Below, piece by piece: positions 29,320 through 37,015 of a stretch of 64,000 nucleotides of DNA. Below the pieces are notes generated by a model. The model searched no databases. It was not told the origin of the DNA and saw only the letters and a program-made list of their open reading frames with translations. The stretch is from the NCBI GenBank assembly GCA_028284665.1, contig JANQRG010000033.1:186001-250000 (forward strand). The letters run 5' to 3'. Position 1 is the stretch's first letter, and each line of letters begins with the position of its first letter. Origin of the DNA: Croceivirga sp. (GTDB lineage: Bacteria; Bacteroidota; Bacteroidia; Flavobacteriales; Flavobacteriaceae). Both the position numbers and the translations under genes were made by a program.

Positions 29320-29807
29320 CGCCCTTCTTTTGTCGTATCACTTTCAACAAATGCCTTAAACCGTTGCAATCGTGTTTTTAAGGTATCTGCATAAGAAGCC
29401 CCTTTGTATTTTTCAAAAGTGTTTTTGGAGAGTCCTTTATACCAGACCGTTTCCGTAAGTTCCAAAGGTGCATTCGCGCTTAATCTACGCTCTATGAATA
29501 CATTGCCCGAGGAGAGCTTGTATCGGACGGTATAGGATTCATTTTCATCGTATTCTACAATTGCTACCTCAAGGATCTCTCCTGCGCCCACGATGGCCTG
29601 GCAGTTTTGATTCTTTTTAAGTTCGGGGCAGCGTACATCCACCACATAGTTATCCCATATGTTAAATGTGGAAAAATCCGTCATTGCCTTCCAAACCTTT
29701 TCTTTGGTTTCGGATAGTTGAATGGAATTCTCGAATTTTTTGGCGGTCCCCTGTCCCAGAACGAATATTGGCAGGATCAGTGCCAGAAGTTGTACTATTT
29801 TTTTCAT
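29316..29807 (-). CDS. Exported SRPBCC (START-like) protein
   Basis: 163 residues. A signal peptide (MKKIVQLLALILPIFVLGQG) is followed by a START/Bet v1-like layout: FENSIQLSETKEKVWKAMTDFSTFNIWDNYVVDV, a beta-sheet with EILEVAIVEYDENESYTVRYKLSSGNVFIERRL, LTETVWYKGLSKNTFEKYKGA and the long C-terminal helix TLKTRLQRFKAFVES. Such folds bind hydrophobic ligands; the ligand here is unknown. Confidence 0.75.
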   Translation of the reverse strand: MKKIVQLLALILPIFVLGQGTAKKFENSIQLSETKEKVWKAMTDFSTFNIWDNYVVDVRCPELKKNQNCQAIVGAGEILEVAIVEYDENESYTVRYKLSSGNVFIERRLSANAPLELTETVWYKGLSKNTFEKYKGASYADTLKTRLQRFKAFVESDTTKEGR

Positions 29808-29904
29808 GACTTACAATTTTTGAAAGTTATCTGTTCTACGTATAGATAAAGTTCAAAACTGATCTCGAAAAAAAGAGTGTCAATTGACACATTCTCAGGA
29901 AACC

Positions 29905-30480
29905 TCAGGCAACGGCAAGTCGCCTTCTGATCCTGTGCAGGGTTTCTCTGGAGGTTCCTAACAAAGACGCTATAATGGCCACAGGCACTTGCTGTACCAG
30001 GGCCGGGTTGTTTTGTAGTAACTGCAAATAGCGTTCTTCAACAGTCATTTTTGATCGGTTATTGGCTTCAATGACTTTTGCCGAGAGGATTTGTTCGGTA
30101 ATCGTATGGATAAGCTCGCTTACTTCATGATTTTCCGATTTGATACGCATATAATCGGATCGCTCTAATTTATAGTACTTTACAGGGGTGAGCGCTACAC
30201 ATTCCCCGGTAGTGGGTAGCTGGTTATAAAAGCTCTCCAGATCCGTCCAACAGGTATTGGGCCCGACCACATTTAAGGTGACTTTGTCGCCAAATTCGGA
30301 GTACGAATAATAATGTAGAAAGCCTTCCTCCACACAATAGATGCTGTCTACCTTTTGATGGGCTGCAATCAATTTTTCGCCTTTGGACAGTGCCCCTTCA
30401 CTGATCAAGGACAGCAAAAACTCCATATTGGCCTTTGAAAGGTTTCCAAACCGGCTAAAATAGTGATACATAAAATGCAT
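29905..30480 (-). CDS. Crp/Fnr-family transcription regulator
   Basis: 191 residues. An N-terminal cyclic-nucleotide-binding-like barrel (KGEKLIAAHQKVDSIYCVEEGFLHYYSYSEFGDKVTLNVVGPNTCW) and a dimerisation helix lead to a C-terminal winged helix with VPVAIIASLLGTSRETLHRIRRRLA, the recognition helix. The typical cAMP phosphate-binding arginine-serine pair is not seen, and there are no clustered cysteines for an Fe-S centre, so the signal is unknown. The ATG pair at 30478-30480 and 30469-30471 are both possible starts. Targets cannot be read from the sequence. Confidence 0.85.
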   Translation of the reverse strand: MHFMYHYFSRFGNLSKANMEFLLSLISEGALSKGEKLIAAHQKVDSIYCVEEGFLHYYSYSEFGDKVTLNVVGPNTCWTDLESFYNQLPTTGECVALTPVKYYKLERSDYMRIKSENHEVSELIHTITEQILSAKVIEANNRSKMTVEERYLQLLQNNPALVQQVPVAIIASLLGTSRETLHRIRRRLAVA

Positions 30481-30582
30481 ACCCTAAAGTTACGTTTTTT
30501 TGATGGGGTTATGGTTTTGGTTTGAAGCTTTATTTGGTTGTTTTTAAGGGCTGAGTTGCATTATAGAATTCTTGCCCAAAAC

Positions 30583-30891
30583 ATGCAGGTAAAACTTCGG
30601 ACTTTCTCACGCTTTTCTTTTACTCCGAAGGCACATTTATCCGTATTTGGTGGGGCCATCGCAAAGTTGGAATTGAACCAACTACGGTATTGGCATCCCA
30701 AGAGATTCCCAGAGCAAAAGGCACTTATAAAGGTCGTGCAAGGGGTTCTAACGAATAGCCTGAAACCGCATTGGACAAATCCCCAAAGTGGTGAAACGCT
30801 TAAAGCAAGGGCAATCATTGAGGAATACAGCCAAATTATCGATGTTTCTTTGGGTATGGTACGAAAAGCAAAAAAGTTAATTAGCGAATAA
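30583..30891 (+). pseudogene. Decayed C-terminal remnant of a serine recombinase (resolvase/invertase type)
   Basis: Two frames carry consecutive parts of one protein. In one frame, 30714-30755 encodes AKGTYKGRARGSNE and stops at 30756-30758; this resembles the linker after the catalytic domain of Hin/resolvase recombinases (AKxKGxYKGR). In the other frame, 30805-30888 encodes a helix-turn-helix-like end (IIEEYSQIIDVSLGMVRKAKKLI), where the recombinase DNA-binding domain should be. The catalytic domain is absent. This reading needs a frameshift and is an inference; the alternative is an uncharacterised 102-residue protein from the ATG at 30583. Confidence 0.45.
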
Positions 30892-30951
30892 GAAAGTCAT
30901 GACTACACCCGTTAATGCCCCGATAATAGCAGTTACAATATTACAATTTAA

Positions 30952-31800
30952 TCAGGTAATAATTTTTTCTAAATACTTTGGCAGACTTTCTTCTAATATT
31001 TGGAAGCCATCTGCATTGTCTTCATAAACGATATGTCTATACTGCTTAAAATCAAAAGGAATATCGTCAGTTGACTGAGTTAGAAGGATAACATTTTTAC
31101 CTAGGGTATGGGCAATACCGATTTCGTACATAACATTAGCATTCTTTGATGTTATATCTGCAATTATAATTGAAGCTTCGTTTATTGCAATCCATATATC
31201 TTCCAAGATGTTATGACCATATAAATCATCTGCTCTTTTAACCTTATAATTGTATTCATTCATTATTTCCTTCAATTTTTTTAATACACGATTGGACCAT
31301 TTTTTACCAAAAGGCATTAGTATAAAACAATAATTTGTTTTAGGGTCAAAACTTCTCGCTCTGAATACAGGATTGACGGTAATTGGAATATACTCTTCCT
31401 CATAGCTAGGTAGTTTTAACCCACGAACTCTTTTTTTCCTCAATTCTGTTCTTACATACGTTACCAACAACCTAGGTCTTATGGGCTTATTTATGTACAT
31501 ATCTCCACCAGCATCCAATGCCGCTATCTTGCTGTATTCCTCATGCCTACCACTTAAAAATATTATCCTTACGTCATCGAATTTTTTTTGACTTCTTATT
31601 ATTCTGCAAGCTTCAACTCCATCGATAAAAGGCATCGATATGTCAAGAAGTGCTAAATCTGGGTGGAAAGACTCCATCTTATTGAGAAATTCCTCACCAT
31701 CTTTAGCTGTCTCAGTAATAAAGCCCGCTTGGTTAAGATTGTAGGTTATTATTTCCAATACATCAGGTTCATCATCCGCGACTAAAATTTTTTGCTTCAT
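30952..31800 (-). CDS. Response-regulator receiver fused to a nucleoside 2-deoxyribosyltransferase/TIR-like domain
   Basis: 282 residues in two domains. Residues 4-118 are a CheY-like receiver with the acidic pair Asp9-Asp10, phosphoacceptor Asp53 (LALLDISMPF), Ser83 and Lys105 (INKPIRP). After a linker, residues 157-282 form a domain with YCFILMPFGKKWSN, VKRADDLYGHNILEDIW, IIIADITSKNANVMYEIGIAHTLGKNVILLTQ and DIPFDFKQYRHIVY. This is the nucleotide-binding fold shared by deoxyribosyltransferases and TIR-like NAD-consuming enzymes; Glu226 is the likely catalytic residue. The usual DNA-binding output is missing. No kinase is adjacent. Start at ATG 31800; a longer reading adds only unlike residues. 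Function is unknown. Confidence 0.75.
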   Translation of the reverse strand: MKQKILVADDEPDVLEIITYNLNQAGFITETAKDGEEFLNKMESFHPDLALLDISMPFIDGVEACRIIRSQKKFDDVRIIFLSGRHEEYSKIAALDAGGDMYINKPIRPRLLVTYVRTELRKKRVRGLKLPSYEEEYIPITVNPVFRARSFDPKTNYCFILMPFGKKWSNRVLKKLKEIMNEYNYKVKRADDLYGHNILEDIWIAINEASIIIADITSKNANVMYEIGIAHTLGKNVILLTQSTDDIPFDFKQYRHIVYEDNADGFQILEESLPKYLEKIIT

Positions 31801-32302
31801 AATTGTTTTACATTCTATATTATTTGAAAAGTATAACTGCACTTTCAAAAATGTACATCGAACGAGTAAAATAACCGTGTGATACCTCTTTTACTTATTT
31901 ACCATTTTCGGCTTGCTCTGTCGGGGGAGACTAAATATAGATTCTCCTTTCAAGAATACCAAGTTTTTGTAAAACGAGCTGTTATTCAACCAACAAAAAG
32001 AAAGATGTATAGAATTGGGCAGTATTCAATAGTAAGTGTCACACGTTTATCACGTATGTACTTTACCTCCAATTTTCCACGATCTAGGAAATACCTAATA
32101 ACAAGTTTATTTACAATTATATTCTTAAGGAGAGGGGGCAGTAATTCGTTTCGGGAACCAGCAGGGGTGTAAAATTAGATCAAAATGACCTAAAAGGCAA
32201 CCCCTGCTACCGCCAGTTTCTACCATAGGTTTATTAGCCTTTGGCGTGGCCTTCGCAGAACGGTACAAGGTTAAACGAATTTTTTTAAAGAAAATCCTTT
32301 TT
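31801..32302. other. 500-base gap without a supported gene
   Basis: AT-rich left part with no clear coding signal, then a hairpin-capable inverted repeat (AGCAGGGGT at 32160-32168, ACCCCTGCT at 32200-32208) and a 28-base block at 32202-32229 that recurs at 34903-34930. Short open frames on both strands have no recognisable content. Confidence 0.5.
32202..32229. repeat. 28-base dispersed repeat, copy 1
   Basis: Differs from 34903-34930 by one base. Core TACCGCCAGTTTCT. Copy 2 abuts the left end of repeat block B, whereas copy 1 stands alone about 860 bases left of repeat block A. Confidence 0.8.
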
Positions 32303-32815
32303 TTACTCCATTTTCTCCACGGTTTTATTGGATTTGAACATTTCTCTGGGCGCATTACTGCTCATATCAACCAACCATCTCCATTTCCCATTCCTTTTTA
32401 CAAATACATTTACCATTTTACTAACGTCAGCTTGTTCCTCAGCTCCCTTTCTCTCAAAAAGAAAATACCCCACGTCTGTCGCCATGGTTTTGTCATCGGA
32501 GAAAAACCTTTTCTCAATTTGAAACCTGATGTCCAGAGCATCTCCCTTTTTTTTGATTTCATCCAAAAAGGACCTGGTGCTAGGAACAAAGTTTTTCCGC
32601 CCATTACCAATTGCACCATCAAAGATCAAATATTGCGCTTCTTCCAGGTACAAGGAGGCAAACAGGTCCGCATCCTGGTTCTGGAAACTGCTACGGAATT
32701 TTTCATAAAGTTGATCAATTTGGGAATCATCTTCGGTTTGCGCACTTACACCATTGTGAATTGCCAGTAAAAAAAAGCACGTTAATAAAAGGTTTACGAT
32801 TGTTTTTGTTTTCAT
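32303..32815 (-). CDS. Exported SnoaL/NTF2-like (DUF4440-type) protein
   Basis: 170 residues. Signal peptide MKTKTIVNLLLTCFFLLAIHNGVSA, then a cone-shaped NTF2-like layout: IDQLYEKFRSSFQNQDADLFASLYLEEAQYLIFDG, DALDIRFQIEKRFFSDDKTMATDVGYFLFER and MVNVFVKRNGKWRWLVDMSS. The last two strands are the best match to DUF4440/SnoaL-like proteins. Such proteins may be enzymes or ligand binders; nothing here decides. It sits in the accessory region between two gene-poor stretches. Confidence 0.75.
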   Translation of the reverse strand: MKTKTIVNLLLTCFFLLAIHNGVSAQTEDDSQIDQLYEKFRSSFQNQDADLFASLYLEEAQYLIFDGAIGNGRKNFVPSTRSFLDEIKKKGDALDIRFQIEKRFFSDDKTMATDVGYFLFERKGAEEQADVSKMVNVFVKRNGKWRWLVDMSSNAPREMFKSNKTVEKME

Positions 32816-33089
32816 GGGCTGATTTTTTAATCATCTTCTTTTCCAGAAAAAATAGAAATCCTGGTGCAATGCTAAGGCATAAGGGGAGATCGGCAAAACC
32901 AGGAGTATTCGGAATACTGTATTCAGGACAAGTTCGTCCCCTATCCGACGTAAAAGTACCAGAATCCTATATCCATTACCCAAAACCTGTTCCCATCTTC
33001 CGTACGAAGTTGCTGCTCAGCCTATGGATGGCAGACACGTACAACTGGTAGTCTTCTAAATGTTATGCATACTACATCCCAACCAAGGG

Positions 33090-33291
33090 CAATGGAATAG
33101 AAACTCCAAATCTCAAAACTCAAAATCCAGAAATGCAATTCAAGTTCAGGTTTCAACCACTGAGTGATGCGTGTTGATTGTTCGGGTTTCGGGTTTAAAT
33201 TGTTTTATTTTTCCGTAATTCGAACTTCCCATTTCGTATTTCGTACTTCTGGTTTTGTACGTGGAATTTGGATTTTGTCATTTGCCACTCA
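33090..33291. repeat. Repeat block A (non-coding)
   Basis: Matches 34931-35223 at high identity over two segments (33090-33180 with 34931-35032; 33194-33291 with 35123-35223). Copy B has about 90 extra bases between them. The shared core includes AATTCAAGTTCA and TAAATTGTTTTATTTT. Same orientation in both copies. Confidence 0.85.
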
Positions 33292-33370
33292 CCCCAACCA
33301 CCCCTCACGATCTAAACTGCGGTATTGGATGGTTTCGGAGATATAATGCCCTTGAATTGCTTTCCTTTTG
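33292..33370 (-). pseudogene. Truncated copy of the comM 3' end (copy A)
   Basis: About 78 bases align with the last codons of comM (39949-40027) at roughly 80% identity with one indel. On the minus strand it reads [20 protein letters not shown] followed by TGA, against [20 protein letters not shown] in comM. Most differences are at third codon positions, so it descends from a coding allele that diverged under selection before it was cut off. Confidence 0.8.
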
Positions 33371-33398
33371 GGGATAGACAAGCAGGAGCTTATTGGGT

Positions 33399-34715
33399 TC
33401 ACGTACCCGCTGGTCCTGGAGGTTGGGAGCTGACCACCGACTGATCCAGAGCCGTTGCGCTTGTATGGGTCCGAAAGACCTCCTGAATGATATTGTAAAG
33501 GTCAGTGATCACTCGTTGGGCTATCCTGGATGGGTTGTTCAGCAGTACACAAATACCCAGGTCTTCCCCGGGAAAGAGGGCTATTTCATTGCGGAAGTGG
33601 TTAACACTTCCCCCATGGTGCCATAGGGTCCTTTCCACCTCTGAGCTATCTGTGCGGTAGGTGTGGATCCTCCAGCCAAAACCGTAATACGAGGCCGTAT
33701 GCCCGGGCCAGCGTTGATAGTACTTGTGTCGTCCGGGGATCTTAATTAATGGCGTAAAAGCCTCCTGTACCGCTTCGCCAGTCATTATATCGGGACGGTG
33801 ACCGAGCAAAAGCTGCATCCATTTGGCCATATCCTCGGCGTTCGAATTAATGCCCCCGGCAGCAACGGCATTATAGTAGGAGTTGGTGAGCCTTTCGGAT
33901 CTCCATCCACGCCGGGATTTTACATGGGGTTTGGCTTTGTTCTCTGTCTTTCTGAGCGCATCAAAGTCCATGGTGGTGGCGCACATTTCAAGCGGTTTGA
34001 AAAAGCGTTCTTCCAGGGATGTTGTGATCGCCTCCCCGGTAACCCGCTCCATTATCTCCCCGGAAAGTGCAAATAACGCATTCTGATAGCTATACATTTC
34101 CCCGGGCTTGCATATGGGCTCCACGGAAACAAATCGGCTGGCGATCTTGTCCAGGGATAGCCCGGCCTCCACCAGGTTGGTGTAGCTGTGATAGGGTGCT
34201 CCCGAGGTATGTGATAACAAATGGGCCAGGGTGATGTTATCCGTATTCTCCCGATCTCCTAACTCAAACTCAGGAATGCAATCACTGACCCGGTCTTCCC
34301 AGGTCAACTTTCCTTCACACTTTAGATCCGAGGCAAGCACCCCTGTAAATCCCTTTGAAAGTGAGCCCAATCGGAAGACAGTTTGCCCGTCTACCTTTTT
34401 GCCTGTACGGCTATTTCGTATTCCGAATCCATCTGCCAGGAGGACTTGTTCTCCATGTACGATGCTTACACCGGCCCCCACAACTTCCCCGGAGGCTATC
34501 GCGGTATTGAAATACGAATCAATGGCCTGTTGCAGCGCTACCTGCAGTTTTTTATCTACAACTTTAGTGTTAGGTTTTAGCGAGGTATCGCCATTTTCAT
34601 CGAAGGTTGTTATTGAAGAATGCGTGGTTGTAACAGTGTCATTGCCGCTTACCATCAGAACAATTAGGAAAAAAAACAGGATCGCCACATCAGCGAAGAC
34701 TTTAAACAGGTACAT
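33399..34715 (-). CDS. Serine hydrolase of the class C beta-lactamase/DD-peptidase superfamily
   Basis: 438 residues with an N-terminal signal anchor (MYLFKVFADVAILFFFLIVLMVSG). The catalytic SxxK is S118-L-S-K121 (RLGSLSKGFTG), the second motif is YSYQNALFAL (YxN), and the third is WHHGGSVNHFR (HxG in place of KTG). This set is typical of AmpC-like esterases/peptidases and not of a specific resistance enzyme. The ATG at 34715 is chosen; it lies just after a TACTTTTG promoter element. The gene is bracketed by repeat blocks A and B. Confidence 0.87.
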   Translation of the reverse strand: MYLFKVFADVAILFFFLIVLMVSGNDTVTTTHSSITTFDENGDTSLKPNTKVVDKKLQVALQQAIDSYFNTAIASGEVVGAGVSIVHGEQVLLADGFGIRNSRTGKKVDGQTVFRLGSLSKGFTGVLASDLKCEGKLTWEDRVSDCIPEFELGDRENTDNITLAHLLSHTSGAPYHSYTNLVEAGLSLDKIASRFVSVEPICKPGEMYSYQNALFALSGEIMERVTGEAITTSLEERFFKPLEMCATTMDFDALRKTENKAKPHVKSRRGWRSERLTNSYYNAVAAGGINSNAEDMAKWMQLLLGHRPDIMTGEAVQEAFTPLIKIPGRHKYYQRWPGHTASYYGFGWRIHTYRTDSSEVERTLWHHGGSVNHFRNEIALFPGEDLGICVLLNNPSRIAQRVITDLYNIIQEVFRTHTSATALDQSVVSSQPPGPAGT

Positions 34716-34718
34716 GTG

Positions 34719-34726
34719 CAAAAGTA
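34719..34726 (-). promoter_or_regulatory. Bacteroidota -7 element for the serine hydrolase (TACTTTTG)
   Basis: Exact TAnnTTTG match ending three bases before the ATG at 34715 on the minus strand. Predicts a leaderless message. Confidence 0.5.
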
Positions 34727-34902
34727 GCTTTCGTCCAGATCCGGGATGTCATAGGACGTTTGAATAGTAAACCCATTAATCCGGTGATTATTATATATTT
34801 CGGTGTTTTTAACAAGAACCCTTTAAAAATAAAGAAAATCTATTGAAGTAATACAGGTAAGTTTTTCCAACTACAGGCTAAGTGGGTTTATGGGGTAGAG
34901 GG

Positions 34903-34930
34903 CCCTGCTACCGCCAGTTTCTGCCATAGG
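34903..34930. repeat. 28-base dispersed repeat, copy 2
   Basis: One mismatch to 32202-32229; it directly adjoins repeat block B on its left. Confidence 0.8.
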
Positions 34931-35223
34931 GAAATGGAATAGAAATTCCAAATCTCAAAACTCAAAATCCAGAAATGCAATTCAAGTTCAAGTGTCAACT
35001 ACTGAGTGATACCTGTTAGGTGTTGATTGTTCAGTCCTTGGTATTTGGTGCTTCGACCCTGCCGGCAGGCAGGTACGCTCAGCATGATATTTCTGGTGTT
35101 TGATGTTTGGTGTTTGGTGTTTGGGTTTAAATTGTTTTATTTTCCTGTAATTCACACTTCCAATTTCGTATTTCGTACTTCTGGTTTTGTAGGTGGAATT
35201 TAGATTTTGTTATTTGCCACTAC
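34931..35223. repeat. Repeat block B (non-coding)
   Basis: Second copy of the block at 33090-33291, carrying about 90 additional bases (about 35033-35122). The extra part includes a palindromic GCCGGC core and a GTTTGGT-type short tandem repeat. Confidence 0.85.
35051..35087. repeat. Small palindromic intergenic repeat inside block B
   Basis: Contains CTGCCGGCAGGCAGGT framed by CTTCGAC and GCTCAGCATGA. The CTTCGAC...GCTCAGC frame resembles dispersed intergenic repeats seen in many Bacteroidota. It is absent from block A, so it was inserted in B or lost from A. Confidence 0.5.
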
Positions 35224-35257
35224 ACCAACCAGCCTTCCCGATCCAAACTTCGGTATT
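35224..35257 (-). pseudogene. Short copy of the comM 3' end (copy B)
   Basis: About 34 bases align with the last 11-12 codons of comM with about three mismatches. On the minus strand it reads [11 protein letters not shown] and then a stop. Beyond 35257 similarity ends abruptly, which marks a junction. Confidence 0.7.
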
Positions 35258-35490
35258 TCATGGATCTAACCCGCTTCGACATCCCCAATTGTATCACATT
35301 TAGGGCATAGCCTAGAATTGGCACGGATGAATTCAAATCCTCTAAACATTCCAACGGATTTGCACATACTTATTTAATCATCATTTAAGCGGTCAAGTTA
35401 ATAGAACAAAAATGGTTAATGGCTTCATTACGAGGAATTAATGGTTGATAACTCCTGATAACCCAACTAGGAATTAGGAGGTTAAAAAAT

Positions 35491-35498
35491 TAACTTTG
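35491..35498 (+). promoter_or_regulatory. Bacteroidota -7 element (TAACTTTG)
   Basis: Exact TAnnTTTG match 16 bases before the ATG at 35515. Confidence 0.5.
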
Positions 35499-35514
35499 TT
35501 GTTAAAATACATGT

Positions 35515-36270
35515 ATGGTTGACTATTACAAATTGCCACTTGCCTTAAAACAAAATATATCCATCACCTATAAAAAGATTAGGGAGGTTGTTAAAGGAAA
35601 TAATGATATTATAAGAGTTGATGAAGATGCCAACTTGTGTTTAAGTGTAGTTGGCTTGGGAGGTAACTCCAATTTCTTTTTTAAAGTAAGTGACCCAAAC
35701 TTGAATACCAGTAATGGTAATAAAATTACCTATAAAATAGATTATGCTCCAAAAAACCATGTTTCAATAGCACCTATCAGGCAGGAAACTGTTGCGGATT
35801 CTGTATTAAAGATTATGAGTAGTTGGCTTTCGATTTTACAGGGCAACAACAACATAGAAATACACCCTACCGATAGCATAAGTGGCCAGTACGAGGATGA
35901 ATTTGATGATTGGTTTGAAATTGTAGAGGATGATGCCGATAAGAAAGCGTTTGATACCCCTAGACAAATTCTGATTAGCAATGTTATCACCAAATCAATT
36001 TTAGCCTTAAAGGAAGCTGGATTTGAAGATGATGATGAGTTGATAGTTGAAGCCGAAGGATTGAAAGATGATATTTCTAAGCTAACAATGAAACAAGGGT
36101 TTGATAGGATTAAACGACTATATGCCAAACTCAAAATCAAAGGTGGTTGGGACAAGGTCAAGCTGATATATGAGGTCTGTGAAAAAGAAGTAATCAAAAT
36201 GGGCTTTCACTTTGGAACAAAGATGTTAGGGGAAAAACTTGCCAACGTTATTGATACTATTGTTAACTGA
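35515..36270 (+). CDS. Protein of unknown function in the accessory region
   Basis: 251 residues, soluble, no signal peptide. The N-terminal half is beta-rich (LCLSVVGLGGNSNFFFKVSDPN, NKITYKIDYAPKNHVSI), the middle has a very acidic stretch (GQYEDEFDDWFEIVEDDADKK), and the C-terminal half is helical (ILALKEAGFEDDDELIVEAEGLKDDISKL... FDRIKRLYAKLKIKGGWDKVKLIYEVCEKEVIKMG). No family recognised. Codon use is more AT-rich than the flanking core genes, consistent with transfer. It has its own promoter element. Confidence 0.75.
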   Translation: MVDYYKLPLALKQNISITYKKIREVVKGNNDIIRVDEDANLCLSVVGLGGNSNFFFKVSDPNLNTSNGNKITYKIDYAPKNHVSIAPIRQETVADSVLKIMSSWLSILQGNNNIEIHPTDSISGQYEDEFDDWFEIVEDDADKKAFDTPRQILISNVITKSILALKEAGFEDDDELIVEAEGLKDDISKLTMKQGFDRIKRLYAKLKIKGGWDKVKLIYEVCEKEVIKMGFHFGTKMLGEKLANVIDTIVN

Positions 36271-36317
36271 AAAAGGGGAATTAAAGAGTATGCTAAAATA
36301 AAAGATGGGCAAGAATT

Positions 36318-36527
36318 TTAGTCGCCCTGCCTTATTACTTCACAGACCAATCTAATCGCAGAAGCTACATGCTGAACATCCTTGCGATCAAAGGTATCCT
36401 CCTCTAAATAGAACAGCATTTCAATACCCAAATTCAAAACCTCAGCTAACTGTTCCAGTGAGCCATAGGCCTCTTCAATCAATTCATTAAGGTTACTTGG
36501 GTAATCAGAACTACTGGATATTTTCAT
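36318..36527 (-). CDS. Small acidic helical protein, unknown function
   Basis: 69 residues from the ATG at 36525-36527. Mostly helical: NLNELIEEAYGSLEQLAEVLNLGIEMLFYLEED followed by VQHVASAIRLVCEVIRQGD. No family recognised. The pattern has some likeness to small regulators or antitoxin-like proteins but lacks a clear helix-turn-helix. It is opposite in direction to both neighbours. Confidence 0.5.
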   Translation of the reverse strand: MKISSSSDYPSNLNELIEEAYGSLEQLAEVLNLGIEMLFYLEEDTFDRKDVQHVASAIRLVCEVIRQGD

Positions 36528-36646
36528 GGAGAAAGATTTGAGCAAAATAGTTTTTTAGCTCCACTCAAGAAAATTTATTCTGACGTTGCCTAGCAGAATC
36601 TGTAAATACAAAGCACTATTTTTATTGAATGGGTCTTTAAGAATAT

Positions 36647-36838
36647 ATGATGCTGGATCAAGCCGAGCAATGGAATAATCTTTGGCAAAACTGCACCTTT
36701 CTGACCCATCAAATTAAACTGGACAAAAAATTCAGTCTTTATGACCTGTACGATTTCTTTGTTGAGGTTGAATTAGACCCTTGCACGTATAAAATAGTTG
36801 GCAAGGGCTATTTTAAAACAGGTGAGACATATGGATAG
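36647..36838 (+). CDS. Small protein of unknown function
   Basis: 63 residues, start at one of two adjacent ATGs (36647 or 36650). The sequence (LWQNCTFLTHQIKLDKKFSLYDLYDFFVEVELDPCTYKIVGKGYFKTGE) looks folded rather than random, with two aromatic-rich helices, and codon use is coding-like. No family recognised. The pairing with the divergent 69-residue gene is close (119 bases) but I see no basis for calling a toxin-antitoxin pair. Confidence 0.45.
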   Translation: MMLDQAEQWNNLWQNCTFLTHQIKLDKKFSLYDLYDFFVEVELDPCTYKIVGKGYFKTGETYG

Positions 36839-37015
36839 ATTGGAATGAGCTAAACTAACGTTGGTCAATGATATGGAGTATGAAATTGGAAATCTGGATT
36901 CTTAACTTTTATCCAAAAATGGAATAGTCATTTTCATCTCAATTTTCCTGTTTTAGCATTATTCTGATGCTTTATAACTATTTTGAACAAGTAAGCTAGC
37001 GGTAATTACAACAAA

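Larger units (their letters stand above)
32816..33398. other. 580-base gap holding repeat block A and a comM 3'-end copy
   Basis: No supported gene. The first 270 bases show nothing recognisable. From 33090 the sequence matches 34930 onwards and ends in a truncated copy of the 3' end of comM at 33292-33370, 29 bases before the serine hydrolase stop. Confidence 0.7.
34727..35490. other. 760-base gap with repeat block B and a comM 3'-end copy
   Basis: No supported gene. It holds the 28-base repeat (34903-34930), repeat block B (34931-35223) with a palindromic insert, the short comM end copy (35224-35257), and then about 230 bases with nothing recognisable before the promoter of the next gene. 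Confidence 0.7.

Noticed and set aside
30538-30582. TTG-started extension of the recombinase remnant
   Set aside because: No similarity to recombinase sequence in that part and no ribosome binding site.
32125-32355. Open frame on the minus strand over the first 28-base repeat, reading ...VETGGSRG...
   Set aside because: The segment has a passing likeness to the complement of a tmRNA 3' end, but the matching T-arm and acceptor sequences are missing and the frame has no coding character. It overlaps a non-coding repeat.
32611-33051. Plus-strand frame of 146 codons opposite the DUF4440-like gene
   Set aside because: The minus strand carries a signal peptide and a recognisable fold; the plus frame has no family likeness and runs into a gene-poor gap.
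33399-34715. Serine hydrolase as an acquired beta-lactam resistance gene
   Set aside because: It has the HxG third motif and a signal anchor typical of general AmpC-like esterases/peptidases, so resistance cannot be claimed.
36318-36838. Divergent pair of 69- and 63-residue genes as a toxin-antitoxin system
   Set aside because: Toxin-antitoxin genes are normally co-directional and overlapping; neither protein has a toxin or DNA-binding motif.
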